34,946 nt of DNA from positions 1 through 34,946 of the forward strand of contig JAQYCE010000052.1 of assembly GCA_029003555.1 (NCBI GenBank). The letters run 5' to 3'. Position 1 is the stretch's first letter, and every line of letters starts with the position of its first letter. Source of the stretch: Bacillota bacterium. GTDB lineage: Bacteria; Bacillota; Clostridia; Tissierellales; Peptoniphilaceae. This document shows, one piece after another, positions 7,747-15,996 of this stretch. Under the pieces are notes generated by a model. The model made no database searches. It had not been told where the DNA came from and was given only the letters and a program-made list of their open reading frames with translations. Made by a program: the position numbers and the translations under genes.

Positions 7747-9426
7747 CTAGAAGAGGCCCTTGATGGTTCCCTCTTCATCCACATCCATCCGGAGGGCGGC
7801 GGGTTCTTTGCCCAGGCCCGGCATGGTCATGACGGCCCCGGTCAGCATAACGATAAAGCCAGCTCCGGCCGACAGGCGGACCTCACGGATGGTGATCTTG
7901 AAGTCTTCCGGTGCATTAAGCTTGGTCTGGTCATCGGAGAAGGAGTACTGAGTCTTGGCCACACAGATGGGGAGGTTCCCATAGCCTTCTTTTTCCAGCT
8001 TCTTGATCATCCGGTTGGCTTCCTTGGTATAGCTGACGCCGGAGGCCCGATAGATTTTCTTTGCAATGGCATCCATCTTATCTTTGATGGGCTGGTCCAG
8101 GTCATAGGCAAAGGAGAAGTCCTCGCTGGGCCGGTCGGCTACCTGGACGACCTTTTGGGCCAGGTCCATGCAGCCCTCGCCACCCTTTTCCCAACCTTCG
8201 GAAAGGGCATAGGGAACGCCCTTTTCATCCAGCTTGTTTTCCAAAAGTGCGATTTCCTCATCGGTATCAGTGATGAACTTGTTGATGGCAACCACGACAG
8301 GGAGGTGGAAGACATTTTCCAAGTTATCGATGTGGCGGAAGAGGTTGTCCAGTCCCTTTTCTTCAAAAGCCAGGAGGTCTTCCGGGGTGTATTCCTCCCC
8401 CTTGACCCGACCGCCGTGGTGGGTCAGGGCCCGGATGGTGGCGACCAGGACAACCGCATCCGGTTTCATTTGGCCGAACCGGCATTTAATGTCGATAAAT
8501 TTCTCTGCGCCCAAGTCAGAGCCGAAGCCGGCTTCTGTGACCAGGTAGTCCGCCAGCTTCCGGCCCAGCTTGGTGGCGGTCAGGGTGTTGCAGCCGTGGG
8601 CGATGTTGGCGAAGGGGCCGCCATGGACAAAGGCCGGGGTGTTTTCGATGGTCTGGACCAGGTTGGGATCCAGGACGTCCTTGAGGAGGAGGGCCATCGC
8701 TCCCTGGGCCTGGAGGTCTCCGGCAGTCACATACTTCTTGTCATAGGACTGGCCGATCACGATCCGGCTCAGGCGGTCTTTAAGGTCATCCAGGTCCTGG
8801 GCCAGGCAGATGATGGCCATGATCTCAGAGGCGGCGACGATGTCATAGTGGTCCTCACGAGGGGTCCCCTGGCTGGCACCGCCCAGGCCGACTACGATAT
8901 TGCGGAGGGCCCGGTCATTCATGTCAATGCAACGCTTCCAGGTGATCCGGGTGGGGTCGATTCCCAGAGCATTGCCCTGGTGGATGTGGTTGTCAATCAA
9001 AGCAGCCAGGAGGTTGTTGGCCGCGGAGATGGCGTGGAAGTCTCCGGTGAAGTGGAGGTTGATATCCTCCATAGGAACGACTTGGGAGTGTCCGCCCCCG
9101 GCGGCGCCCCCCTTAATTCCAAAGATGGGGCCTAAAGAAGGTTCACGGAGGGCCAACATGGCCTTCTTTCCGATTTTGGACAGGCCGTCAGCCAGGCCTA
9201 CGGAAACGGTCGTCTTGCCTTCCCCATAGGGGGTGGGATGGAGGGCCGTCACCAGGACCATCTTCCCGTCTTTTTTATCCGCCCAGTCTTTCAGGAGCTG
9301 GTGGGACACCTTGGCCTTATCCTGGCCATAGGGGTTGAGGGCTTGGGCCGGGATTCCCAGACCGTCCGCGATCTCTTGAATGGGGAGGCTTTTGGCCTCC
9401 TGGGCAAGCTCAATATCCGTTTTCAT
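7747..9426 (-). CDS. fhs: Formate-tetrahydrofolate ligase
   Basis: Makes 10-formyl-THF from formate, THF and ATP, feeding purine synthesis and one-carbon metabolism. It has 559 residues, the normal length. The P-loop TPYGEGKTT is near residue 66, followed by the conserved [19 protein letters not shown] stretch and [12 protein letters not shown]-terminal ends with [10 protein letters not shown], also typical. The ATG at 9426 has AAGGAG upstream. It lies between an Abi_2 gene (11 bases upstream) and folC (31 bases downstream) on one transcript. Formate is also the usual electron donor of class III ribonucleotide reductase, which is encoded 2 kb away. Confidence 0.97.
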   Translation of the reverse strand: MKTDIELAQEAKSLPIQEIADGLGIPAQALNPYGQDKAKVSHQLLKDWADKKDGKMVLVTALHPTPYGEGKTTVSVGLADGLSKIGKKAMLALREPSLGPIFGIKGGAAGGGHSQVVPMEDINLHFTGDFHAISAANNLLAALIDNHIHQGNALGIDPTRITWKRCIDMNDRALRNIVVGLGGASQGTPREDHYDIVAASEIMAIICLAQDLDDLKDRLSRIVIGQSYDKKYVTAGDLQAQGAMALLLKDVLDPNLVQTIENTPAFVHGGPFANIAHGCNTLTATKLGRKLADYLVTEAGFGSDLGAEKFIDIKCRFGQMKPDAVVLVATIRALTHHGGRVKGEEYTPEDLLAFEEKGLDNLFRHIDNLENVFHLPVVVAINKFITDTDEEIALLENKLDEKGVPYALSEGWEKGGEGCMDLAQKVVQVADRPSEDFSFAYDLDQPIKDKMDAIAKKIYRASGVSYTKEANRMIKKLEKEGYGNLPICVAKTQYSFSDDQTKLNAPEDFKITIREVRLSAGAGFIVMLTGAVMTMPGLGKEPAALRMDVDEEGTIKGLF

Positions 9427-9437
9427 CTTGACTCCTT

Positions 9438-10364
9438 TCAGGATTCTTCCTCTTGACCATCCGGGTCAATGTCTTGGTTAATGGAAAGAAGGACCTTCTT
9501 CCATGATGGGGGGAAGCCCATCCAGTCCGGGGAAAAGTCCGGATAGGACCGGAAGAGCTTGTCGAAGTTCTCAATTAAGGCAGCAGCCTTTCTTTGCTCA
9601 AGAAGGTGGCACATGGCCAGGATGTTGGCAAAGAGTCCTCGGGGATCGATGGTGAATCCGGGATCCTCTTCCTCCATCTTCTTCCGGTCCTCCTCCAAGA
9701 TGGTGCAGGCGTCAGGGAAAGACCGGTTGGACAGGCGGCCATGGTGGGCACAGGTGTTGCGGATGAAGGTCAGGGAGTGGATGTAGGAGTAGAGTGCCTC
9801 GCTGTCATCCATGCCGTAAAAGAGGGCTACCTTGTCCTTTTCCTTGGGAAGGAAGTTGCGGTAGAGCTGGGCCAGGTCCCCAAAGGTTAATAGCTCCACG
9901 GCGATATAAAGGGGAAATTCATCCCCATAAGCCCGCTTAGCGTGGCTGACGAAGGGCTCATTGCCCCGGTCGGCTTCCTGGCGGATGTCGTTGAGGAAGG
10001 CGGCGTGGTATTGGGGCAAGTCGAAGTTCTTCGCCTTCAGGTAACCGAAATTCCCATAGGCCCCCTGATGAACCTGGGCCAAAACCATCCGGACCTGGAC
10101 CTCAATTTCCGCAAGAAAATCAAAGAGGAAGTTCTTGCAGAAGCGGTCAGCCCGGTAGACCTGGTAAATCTCCTCAAAGGTCGTCCCCTTCTCATATTTC
10201 TTTTGCTTTCGGTTATAAAAGGGGCGACCATATTCCTGGAGGTGGAAGGCGGATAATTCCTGTAAAACCCGGCGGGCAAAGCGGTCATTATTGATGACCA
10301 AACCTGCCTTCACCATCCCATATAATGCCTGATCCACGTCTAAATTTTGTCCACTTTTTTTCAT
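9438..10364 (-). CDS. Abi_2 (AbiD/AbiF-like) HEPN-domain protein
   Basis: A 308-residue protein of the Abi_2 family, whose founding members abort phage infection in lactococci and are predicted HEPN ribonucleases. The key motif is visible: [14 protein letters not shown], with Arg202 and His207 matching the R-x4-H signature. Early in the protein [14 protein letters not shown] and [15 protein letters not shown] are also typical of the family. It has no signal peptide. The start at 10364 was chosen because GGGAGG lies just before it; an in-frame upstream ATG at 10406 falls inside the promoter region. It is the first gene of the operon and ends 11 bases before fhs, an unusual setting for a phage-abortion gene. 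No antitoxin gene is evident. Confidence 0.82.
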   Translation of the reverse strand: MKKSGQNLDVDQALYGMVKAGLVINNDRFARRVLQELSAFHLQEYGRPFYNRKQKKYEKGTTFEEIYQVYRADRFCKNFLFDFLAEIEVQVRMVLAQVHQGAYGNFGYLKAKNFDLPQYHAAFLNDIRQEADRGNEPFVSHAKRAYGDEFPLYIAVELLTFGDLAQLYRNFLPKEKDKVALFYGMDDSEALYSYIHSLTFIRNTCAHHGRLSNRSFPDACTILEEDRKKMEEEDPGFTIDPRGLFANILAMCHLLEQRKAAALIENFDKLFRSYPDFSPDWMGFPPSWKKVLLSINQDIDPDGQEEES

Positions 10365-10410
10365 CAGTCCTCCCTTATCCACTCTCCCCACCTGATCGGG
10401 GATCAATTTT

Positions 10411-10440
10411 AGTATAATGAAGATAATCTTAGCCTGTCAA
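10411..10440 (-). promoter_or_regulatory. Strong SigA-type promoter of abi-fhs-folC
   Basis: Minus strand: consensus TTGACA (10435-10440), 18 bp spacer, TATACT (10411-10416). The start point would be near 10404, giving a leader of about 40 nt that contains a GGGG/CCCC inverted pair. Confidence 0.75.
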
Positions 10441-10528
10441 TTAAGGGCAAATCCATAAATTCAACAAATCCGCCCCCTATGATGACTAGTGAAAAGATTT
10501 GATCCATTAATAGCAAGCTCTTTCGAAG

Positions 10529-10543
10529 CATAAGTTTCTTATG
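10529..10543 (+). other. Small hairpin just before the DUF1002 ribosome site
   Basis: CATAAG-TTT-CTTATG forms a perfect 6-bp stem that abuts the GAAAGGATG ribosome site of the next gene. It could shield the site or stabilise the mRNA; its role is unproven. No convincing promoter was found in 10440-10528. Confidence 0.35.
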
Positions 10544-10555
10544 AAAGGATGAAAT

Positions 10556-11524
10556 ATGGCAAAGAAAAGACAAGGAAAGAAGATCCTGGCCCTGGCCTCG
10601 GCTGCGGTCATGGTCCTCCTCCCCATGGGAAGAATCGCCCATGCCGAAAAGCTCAACCAACCCGTTTATGCCTATGGCGAATCCCTGACGGATAAGGAAG
10701 TCAAGGAAACCGCCAAGCTCCTGGGGGTCCCTTCCGATCCCGGTCCGGACCTGATCACCATGAAGGTCAACATCGACGAGCTCAACGGTCTCCTCCATGA
10801 CAACTACCACTACTACCAGGTTTATTCTTCCGTCTACCTGGAACCCACGGACAAGGTGGACGGGGTGGAAGTTAAGATTGCCACCCCCAAGACCATCACC
10901 ACCATTACGGCCAACCAATATGCCAATGCCGCCATCACAGCCGGAGCGGTCAACATGAGAATCACCGTTGCCTCGGTCAAGGCCGTCGACGGGTCCGGCG
11001 CCCTGGCCGGGGTCTACAAGGCCTTCAAGGGAACCTCCGGCGAGCTCAGCGAAGACAAGGTCAAGGTAGCCCAGAAGGAACTGGAAGTTACCTCCCAAAT
11101 CACTAAGGAAAATGAGAAGAAAGCCGACTTCTCCGATGACCAGCTCAATGCCGCCATTGCGGAAATCAAGGGACAGATTTCCAACTTCAAGAACGAGAAT
11201 AACGGGACCATCAATGGAGACCAGATCGGCCAGATCATCAACAATGTCGTCAACAACTACAATCTAAACGGCATCCTGACCAAGGATAACATCCAAGAAA
11301 TCCAGGGGCTCATGGACCAATTCTCTCAAATTGAGCTGACCCAGGACCAGAAGGATGCCCTGAGCCGGTTTGGAAACAAGCTGGTCAGCGAGGGAGGCAA
11401 GCTCCTGGAGAATGTCAAATCCTCCTGGGATGATCTCTCCCCCAAGACCAAGGATGATGCGGTTGGCTTCTTCCAGTCCATTATCAACGGAATCATCCGC
11501 TTCTTCCAAGGGCTGTTCTCGTAA
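10556..11524 (+). CDS. Secreted DUF1002 family protein
   Basis: A 322-residue exported protein of unknown function. The signal peptide has a basic start (MAKKRQGKK), a hydrophobic core (ILALASAAVMVLLPM) and a likely cleavage after AHA at about residue 30. The rest matches DUF1002 (YpuA-like): GESLTDKEVKETAKLLGV near the N-terminus, then a region with TANQYANAAITAGAVN followed by a helical, Asn/Gln-rich C-terminal half, and an amphipathic tail FFQSIINGIIRFFQGLF. It has no cell-wall anchor motif. It is monocistronic with its own terminator and is divergent from the abi-fhs-folC operon. Confidence 0.82.
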   Translation: MAKKRQGKKILALASAAVMVLLPMGRIAHAEKLNQPVYAYGESLTDKEVKETAKLLGVPSDPGPDLITMKVNIDELNGLLHDNYHYYQVYSSVYLEPTDKVDGVEVKIATPKTITTITANQYANAAITAGAVNMRITVASVKAVDGSGALAGVYKAFKGTSGELSEDKVKVAQKELEVTSQITKENEKKADFSDDQLNAAIAEIKGQISNFKNENNGTINGDQIGQIINNVVNNYNLNGILTKDNIQEIQGLMDQFSQIELTQDQKDALSRFGNKLVSEGGKLLENVKSSWDDLSPKTKDDAVGFFQSIINGIIRFFQGLFS

Positions 11525-11546
11525 TCCGCTCGCCACTTTCTCTCAC

Positions 11547-11578
11547 AAAAAGACTCCCCCATTCGGGGGAGTTTTTTT
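11547..11578. terminator. Bidirectional terminator between DUF1002 gene and nrdD
   Basis: Stem 11547-11560 with 11565-11578, 14 bp including one G-U pair, loop ATTC, with T7 after the right arm and an A-run before the left arm. It ends both converging transcripts. Confidence 0.92.
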
Positions 11579-11586
11579 AAGCCCTT

Positions 11587-13383
11587 CTAAGAAAGGTTAT
11601 TCTTATATTCCTTCCGATCCTTGTATTCTTGGACCTTTCCGTCGTTCCAGTTCTGGACAGGCCGGTAGTAGCCGGTGATCCGGGAATAGACTTCGGTTTT
11701 CTCCCCGCATTCCGGACAGTCGAAATGTTCACCGGAGATATAGCCATGGTTGGGGCAGATGGAGTAGGTGGGCGAAATCGTATAGTAGGGAAGGCGGAAA
11801 TTGTCGGAAATCTTCTTGACCAGGAGGGCTGCCGCCTTCCAATCGGGCAGCTTCTCACCGATAAAGGCGTGGAAGACTGTCCCGGAGGTGTACTTGGTCT
11901 GGAGATTATCCTGGATTTCCAGGGCCTCGAAGAGGTCATCCGTCGCCCCTACGGGGAGGTGGGAGGAATTGGTGTAGTAGGGCGTCCCGCCTTCGTTGGC
12001 CGTAATGATATCCGGGAAGGCTTCCTTATCGTGCTTGGCGAAGCGGTAGGTGGTGGACTCCGCCGGGGTGGCCTCCAGGTTGTAGAGATCGCCATACTCC
12101 TCCTGGTAGTGGACCAGGTGGTTCCGCATGAAGTCCAGGACCTCGCTGGCGAATGCCTGGGTTTGGGGATCCAGGAGGTCCTTCCGGATCCATGAGGCAT
12201 TCAGGCCCACCTCATTCATCCCGATCAGACCGATGGTGGAGAAGTGGTTGTTGAAGGTCCCCAGATATCGCTTGGTGTAGGGATAGAGGCCGGCTTCCAG
12301 GAGACCGGTGACAAAGTCCCTTTTGATCTTGAGAGACCGGGCAGCGATGTCCATGAGATCTTCCAGGCGGCGGTAGAAGTCCTTCTCATCCTTGGCTAAA
12401 TAGGCAATCCTGGGGAGGTTGATGGTCACCACGCCGATGGAACCGGTGGACTCTCCGGCTCCGAAGAATCCTCCGGACTTCTTCCGGAGCTCGCGCAAAT
12501 CCAATCTCAACCGGCAGCACATGGACCTGACGTCCGATGGATCCATGTCCGAATTGACATAATTGGAGAAGTAGGGAGTCCCGTATTTGGCCGTCATCTC
12601 AAAGAGAAGGCGGTTGTTTTCGCTGTCCGACCAATCGAAATCCTTGGTAATGGAGTAGGTGGGAATGGGGTATTGGAAGCCCCGCCCCTCGGCATCCCCT
12701 TCAATCATGATTTCGATGAAGGCCTTGTTGACCATGTCCATCTCTTCTTGAAGGTCCCCATAGGTGAATTCCATGCACTCTCCGCCCACAATGGCCGGAT
12801 CATTTTCCAGGTCCTTGGGGACAGTCCAGTCCAGGGTGATGTTGGAGAAGGGCGCTTGGGTCCCCCAACGGGAGGGGGTGTTGACGCCATAGACAAAGGA
12901 CTGGATGGACTGCTTAACTTCATCATAGGAAAGATTGTCCACCCGGACAAAGGGGGCTAAGTAGGTATCAAAGGAGGAAAAGGCCTGGGCGCCTGCCCAC
13001 TCGTTTTGCATGATCCCTAAAAAATTGACCATCTGGTTGCAAAGGGTGGAGAGGTGTTTAGCCGGGGAAGAAGAAATTTTCCCGGGAACGCCCCCCAATC
13101 CCTCTAAAATAAGCTGGCGGAGGGACCAGCCGGCGCAGTAGCCGGTTAACATGGAGAGGTCATGGATGTGGATGGCTCCGGACCGGTGGGCCTGGGCAAT
13201 CTCCTCATCATAGACATCGTTGAGCCAATAGTTGGCTGTCACGGCTCCGGAATTGGAGAGAATCAGGCCCCCTACGGAATAGGTGACCGTGGAATTCTCT
13301 TTCACCCGCCAATCATTGATCCCTAAATAATCTTCCACCTGCTTTTTCACATTGAGCAGGTTCTTTTGTTCTTGTACAGTCAT
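11587..13383 (-). CDS. nrdD: Anaerobic (class III) ribonucleoside-triphosphate reductase, without ATP-cone
   Basis: Glycyl-radical enzyme that makes dNTPs without oxygen. It has 598 residues. Core motifs: HIHDLSMLTGYCAGW, the active-site region SMCCRLRLDLREL, a zinc site near the C-terminus (CPNHG then CPEC) and the radical loop RITGYYRPV with Gly571. The protein begins directly at the catalytic domain (DYLGINDWRVKENS), so the N-terminal ATP-cone of about 100 residues found in many NrdD proteins is absent; the ATG at 13383 with GGGAGG upstream excludes a missed extension. Activated by NrdG, encoded just upstream. A promoter and a candidate NrdR box precede it. Confidence 0.95.
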   Translation of the reverse strand: MTVQEQKNLLNVKKQVEDYLGINDWRVKENSTVTYSVGGLILSNSGAVTANYWLNDVYDEEIAQAHRSGAIHIHDLSMLTGYCAGWSLRQLILEGLGGVPGKISSSPAKHLSTLCNQMVNFLGIMQNEWAGAQAFSSFDTYLAPFVRVDNLSYDEVKQSIQSFVYGVNTPSRWGTQAPFSNITLDWTVPKDLENDPAIVGGECMEFTYGDLQEEMDMVNKAFIEIMIEGDAEGRGFQYPIPTYSITKDFDWSDSENNRLLFEMTAKYGTPYFSNYVNSDMDPSDVRSMCCRLRLDLRELRKKSGGFFGAGESTGSIGVVTINLPRIAYLAKDEKDFYRRLEDLMDIAARSLKIKRDFVTGLLEAGLYPYTKRYLGTFNNHFSTIGLIGMNEVGLNASWIRKDLLDPQTQAFASEVLDFMRNHLVHYQEEYGDLYNLEATPAESTTYRFAKHDKEAFPDIITANEGGTPYYTNSSHLPVGATDDLFEALEIQDNLQTKYTSGTVFHAFIGEKLPDWKAAALLVKKISDNFRLPYYTISPTYSICPNHGYISGEHFDCPECGEKTEVYSRITGYYRPVQNWNDGKVQEYKDRKEYKNNLS

Positions 13384-13424
13384 TGTGGTCCTCCCTTTAT
13401 TCGTCGAGAAATCGCTATGGATCC

Positions 13425-13453
13425 AGTATAAGACGAATCAATAGGGAAATCAA
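13425..13453 (-). promoter_or_regulatory. Predicted promoter of nrdD
   Basis: Minus strand: TTGATT (13448-13453), 17 bp spacer, TATACT (13425-13430). It gives a leader of about 35-40 nt before the ATG at 13383. Confidence 0.6.
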
Positions 13454-13461
13454 TAGAGAAA

Positions 13462-13477
13462 ATACCATATATGGTGT
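13462..13477 (-). promoter_or_regulatory. Candidate NrdR box 1 upstream of nrdD
   Basis: Minus-strand ACACCATATATGGTAT agrees with the NrdR consensus (ACAC-W-ATATAT-W-GTGT) at 13 of 16 positions and contains a perfect 12-bp palindrome. It lies 8 bp upstream of the -35 element. NrdR is the usual repressor of ribonucleotide reductase genes; no nrdR gene is in the window. Confidence 0.5.
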
Positions 13478-13502
13478 ATATCTATATTAGTTTTCATATT
13501 TT

Positions 13503-13518
13503 CAACTATATGTAGCCG
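13503..13518. promoter_or_regulatory. Candidate NrdR box 2 upstream of nrdD
   Basis: The core CTATATGTAG matches the NrdR consensus core with one change; the flanks match poorly. Its centre is 41 bp from box 1, about four helical turns, which fits cooperative binding of tandem boxes. Confidence 0.35.
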
Positions 13519-13538
13519 AGTAAAAAGCTAGGATTTCA

Positions 13539-14225
13539 TTAATTCCTGACCTCAACCTTCCCGATATAGGTCTCCAGGATTTCCCGGTAGCGTTGGATCT
13601 TCTCCCGCCCGGGCGGGGCCAGACTCCGGTCCGGGACGTGGTCAGTCATCTCAAAGGCCTGGAGGAAGAGGCGGTCGGCTCCGGTCAACCACTCCCCCAT
13701 GGCCCGGATTCCCTTTTCGTCATGGAATTGGTCGATGAGGGTGGTCCGAAATTCATAGTCCACCGGTCCGGACATGAGGAAGCGGATGGATTCCTCAATC
13801 CCCTCCATGTTGAGCTGCTTGAGGCCCACCGTTTCCGCATAGCGGTTGGGACAGTTCTTGATGTCCATGGCCACATAATCCACCAGGCCTCGCCCAACAA
13901 GGTCCTGGAGATGGTCGGTCAAAAGACCGTTGGTATCCAGTTTTACGGCGTAGCCCTCCCGCTTGGCCAGGCCCATCAAGCCCTCCAGTTCCCGGGCCAT
14001 GAGGGGCTCGCCTCCGGTAAAGCAGACCCCCTCTAAAAGCCCCTTCCGCTTTTTCAAAAAGGCAGCCAAGTCCTCCACCGGCATGGCATCCAGGGGTCGG
14101 CCATCGATCAGCTCCCAATTATGGCACCAGGGGCAGCGGAATTGGCAACCCGCCAGAAAGACCGTACAGGCCATTTTTCCGGGAAAATCCAACAAGGTTG
14201 TCGATTGGAAACCAACGATGGCCAT
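13539..14225 (-). CDS. nrdG: Anaerobic ribonucleotide reductase activating enzyme (radical SAM)
   Basis: Radical-SAM activase that forms the glycyl radical on NrdD. It has 228 residues. The 4Fe-4S motif is GCQFRCPWCHN with Cys27, Cys31 and Cys34; FTGGEPLM follows near residue 70 (SAM-binding GGE). It resembles the longer NrdG2/pyruvate-formate-lyase-activase-like form rather than the short E. coli type. The ATG at 14225 follows AGGGGGA. It lies upstream of nrdD with a 155-bp gap that has its own promoter and boxes, so the two can be transcribed separately. A terminator-like hairpin sits just ahead of this gene. Confidence 0.9.
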   Translation of the reverse strand: MAIVGFQSTTLLDFPGKMACTVFLAGCQFRCPWCHNWELIDGRPLDAMPVEDLAAFLKKRKGLLEGVCFTGGEPLMARELEGLMGLAKREGYAVKLDTNGLLTDHLQDLVGRGLVDYVAMDIKNCPNRYAETVGLKQLNMEGIEESIRFLMSGPVDYEFRTTLIDQFHDEKGIRAMGEWLTGADRLFLQAFEMTDHVPDRSLAPPGREKIQRYREILETYIGKVEVRN

Positions 14226-14238
14226 TCCATTCCCCCTT

Positions 14239-14275
14239 AAAAAAATCCAGGACCGAAGGACCGGATCCTGGATTT
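14239..14275 (-). terminator. Terminator-like hairpin 14 bases before nrdG
   Basis: On the minus strand, arms 14266-14275 and 14243-14252 give a perfect 10-bp stem, with a possible inner CCG/CGG pairing, followed by T7 (14239-14245). It may end the DUF1232 transcript, or act as an attenuator in the nrdG leader. Confidence 0.75.
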
Positions 14276-14304
14276 CACCACAAGATTTCGCATCATTCTG
14301 AAAA

Positions 14305-14333
14305 ATAATACCACATTTAGTGGTTGCCTGAAA
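14305..14333 (-). promoter_or_regulatory. Candidate nrdG promoter with overlapping dyad
   Basis: Minus strand: TTTCAG (14328-14333, weak), 17 bp spacer, TATTAT (14305-14310). The spacer holds a perfect 15-base dyad ACCACTAAATGTGGT (14310-14324), well placed as an operator. Its half-sites ACCA/TGGT resemble those of NrdR box 1. Confidence 0.4.
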
Positions 14334-14342
14334 GGCCCCACA

Positions 14343-14858
14343 CTATAGGTCATCCTCACTCACCCGGTAGTGAAGCTCATCATCCTGATCCATTGGATCA
14401 TCCTCAGGGTCATAGGTCCACTCCTCCTCTTTGATCCTATATCTTCTAAAGTCGTCTTCGGCGAAATCCTCCTGTTCCGGGAAATCCGGGACAGGTCTTC
14501 CCTGGTCCCTCCTCCAAGCGACATAGCGTTTGAGCTCCAAAGAAAGTTTGGCAAAGGCCCAGGCAATGACCGCAAGATCATCCCCAAAACCGATGCCGAC
14601 GAGAAAGTCCGGGACAAGGTCAATGGGAGAGATGAGGTAAATCAAAGCGGCCAAGGCCAAGACCACATTCTTCTTGGACCAACCCTTATACTTTCCAAAG
14701 ACAGCATCGTGGATAAGGTCAATCATCAGGAGGACTTCTCCCTTTACCTGCCCGAGCTTTCGCTTGGAGGTGATCATACCCAAGGCTTCCTTCGTGACCT
14801 CTTGGATTCGAGTTTTATTCTTCATGAGATAGGCGGCTCTTCGAATATATTTATTCAT
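14343..14858 (-). CDS. DUF1232 (YkvA-like) membrane protein
   Basis: A 171-residue protein of unknown function. Residues about 60-105 carry the DUF1232 signature: two hydrophobic segments around YLISPIDLVPDFLVG and GFGDDLAVI. The N-terminus is basic (MNKYIRRAAYLMKNK) and the C-terminal 55 residues are strongly acidic. The start at 14858 has GAGGAG upstream; an in-frame start at 14903 would overlap the upstream gene and lacks a site. It lies 41 bases after the peptidase-like gene and is probably co-transcribed with it. It is followed by a terminator-like hairpin. Confidence 0.85.
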   Translation of the reverse strand: MNKYIRRAAYLMKNKTRIQEVTKEALGMITSKRKLGQVKGEVLLMIDLIHDAVFGKYKGWSKKNVVLALAALIYLISPIDLVPDFLVGIGFGDDLAVIAWAFAKLSLELKRYVAWRRDQGRPVPDFPEQEDFAEDDFRRYRIKEEEWTYDPEDDPMDQDDELHYRVSEDDL

Positions 14859-14899
14859 TTGACTCCTCACTACTTTTCCGTCTTGTCTTTCCGCTTCGA

Positions 14900-15538
14900 T
14901 CAAGGCTTGATGGTCGTTAATGAAAAGAGAAAGAATCCTCGGCGACCCAATTCCTGTAAGTCCACATAACGAACTTGCCTGGCCCAGTTATCTGCAACAA
15001 GGACAAAGTAGAGTTTTCTTCCTCCATTCATATAGGACCGGTAACCCATGCAGGTCACCGTATGCCTTCGGTAGGCTCCGGCCAAAAAATTCATGATTAC
15101 CGGTCGGTCGCCATCAATTTCTTCTCTTATTTTATCAAAAAGAGCTTCCGGTTTCTTGAATCGGAAGTGGCTCCGGGCTTTGCCCCGGTAGCCGTAAGAC
15201 CTCCAGGCCCATTTGGCCAAAGAAGGGATAAAAAAGGGACTGGTCCCCATCCAAGGAAGATAGTAAAAATTGGACCTTGCTTCGGTCAAAAAGTCCTGAA
15301 AAACCCTGCCCTCATCTTCCGGAATCCCCGTGAAGCCCCGGCTCCGGTAATATTCAAAAACGCTGGTCAAGGAGGCCAGGGAGCAGTGATTCTTCGCCGA
15401 GAATCGGTTCATGGACCGTACAGGAAAAGAGTCCAGGACTCCCTTATGGAGGAGACGGTAACCGGGGCCGTACTTCTTCTCAATATGTCCGGCCAGGTCC
15501 TGAATGACCGGCTTTCTTTTCCAGGGAAATCGAATCAA
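14900..15538 (-). CDS. Papain/C39-like cysteine peptidase homologue
   Basis: A 212-residue protein that looks like a papain-fold (C39-like) peptidase. Candidate catalytic residues are in the expected order: Cys52 in KNHCSLASLTSVFEYY, His159 in YRRHTVTCMGY, and Asp183/Asn184 in VADNWARQVRYVDL. No signal peptide or transporter domain is present, so it is neither a typical bacteriocin-processing exporter nor clearly secreted. It starts with TTG at 15538, supported by GGAAGGAG 7 bases upstream; the next ATG would remove 42 residues. It is paired with a DUF1232 protein. Exact family and substrate are unknown; an inactive or acyl-transferase-like member is possible. Confidence 0.65.
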   Translation of the reverse strand: MIRFPWKRKPVIQDLAGHIEKKYGPGYRLLHKGVLDSFPVRSMNRFSAKNHCSLASLTSVFEYYRSRGFTGIPEDEGRVFQDFLTEARSNFYYLPWMGTSPFFIPSLAKWAWRSYGYRGKARSHFRFKKPEALFDKIREEIDGDRPVIMNFLAGAYRRHTVTCMGYRSYMNGGRKLYFVLVADNWARQVRYVDLQELGRRGFFLFSLTTIKP

Positions 15539-15578
15539 GGGTTGGCTCCTTCCTTTAAGACTAATCTTATGTTAGGCC

Positions 15579-15606
15579 AATATTCCGCTTTTTCCCAATC
15601 GGTCAA
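15579..15606 (-). promoter_or_regulatory. Candidate promoter of the peptidase-DUF1232 unit
   Basis: Minus strand: TTGACC (15601-15606), 16 bp spacer, AATATT (15579-15584). The -35 is good, the -10 weak. The rest of 15607-15731 is AT-rich and I see nothing else in it. Confidence 0.4.
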
Positions 15607-15731
15607 AATAATATCCTTTCATAGGAACAATATAAATATCTCTAAAGAAAAAAATATTCTCCCCTTTATTATTTTTGCTTAATAAACATATTACCCTTTT
15701 ATATTGAATGTTTTCTTCTTTCTAGCTCCTC

Positions 15732-15760
15732 TTGATTTTATGTGTATATGCGCATATAAT
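15732..15760 (+). promoter_or_regulatory. hicAB promoter with palindromic operator
   Basis: TTGATT (15732-15737), 17 bp spacer, consensus TATAAT (15755-15760). A perfect 14-bp palindrome TATATGCGCATATA (15745-15758) overlaps the -10, just where the DNA-binding HicB antitoxin would repress. Confidence 0.75.
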
Positions 15761-15779
15761 ATAATTGGGAGGATTGAAA

Positions 15780-15956
15780 ATGAAAGACCATGAGCTTCTA
15801 AATTTGCTTATAAAAAATGGCTGGACCATACAGCGCACGAGGGGAAGCCATTACCATCTAAAAAAAGATGGAAAAAGAGAAACTATCGCAGTCCACCACA
15901 AGGAAATGAATCCTCATCTTGTGAAAAGAATCATCGAAAAACATGGATTAAAATAA
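15780..15956 (+). CDS. hicA: HicA-type mRNA interferase toxin
   Basis: A 58-residue toxin of the HicA/YcfA family, a small double-stranded-RNA-binding fold that cleaves mRNA. The catalytic His is likely His24 in TRGSHYHLKK; the conserved second half IAVHHKEMNPHLVKRIIEKHGL is present. The ATG at 15780 follows GGGAGG at 15768-15773. It is first in a two-gene unit with hicB (40-base gap). The gene pair is clearly more AT-rich than its neighbours, which suggests horizontal gain. Confidence 0.9.
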   Translation: MKDHELLNLLIKNGWTIQRTRGSHYHLKKDGKRETIAVHHKEMNPHLVKRIIEKHGLK

Positions 15957-15996
15957 GGTTATGTGGTTGGATATGACAAAGTAAAAGGAGATAAAT

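Noticed and set aside
7714-9135. Long plus-strand open frame (473 codons) over fhs
   Set aside because: Antisense shadow in GC-rich DNA; fhs on the minus strand is unmistakable.
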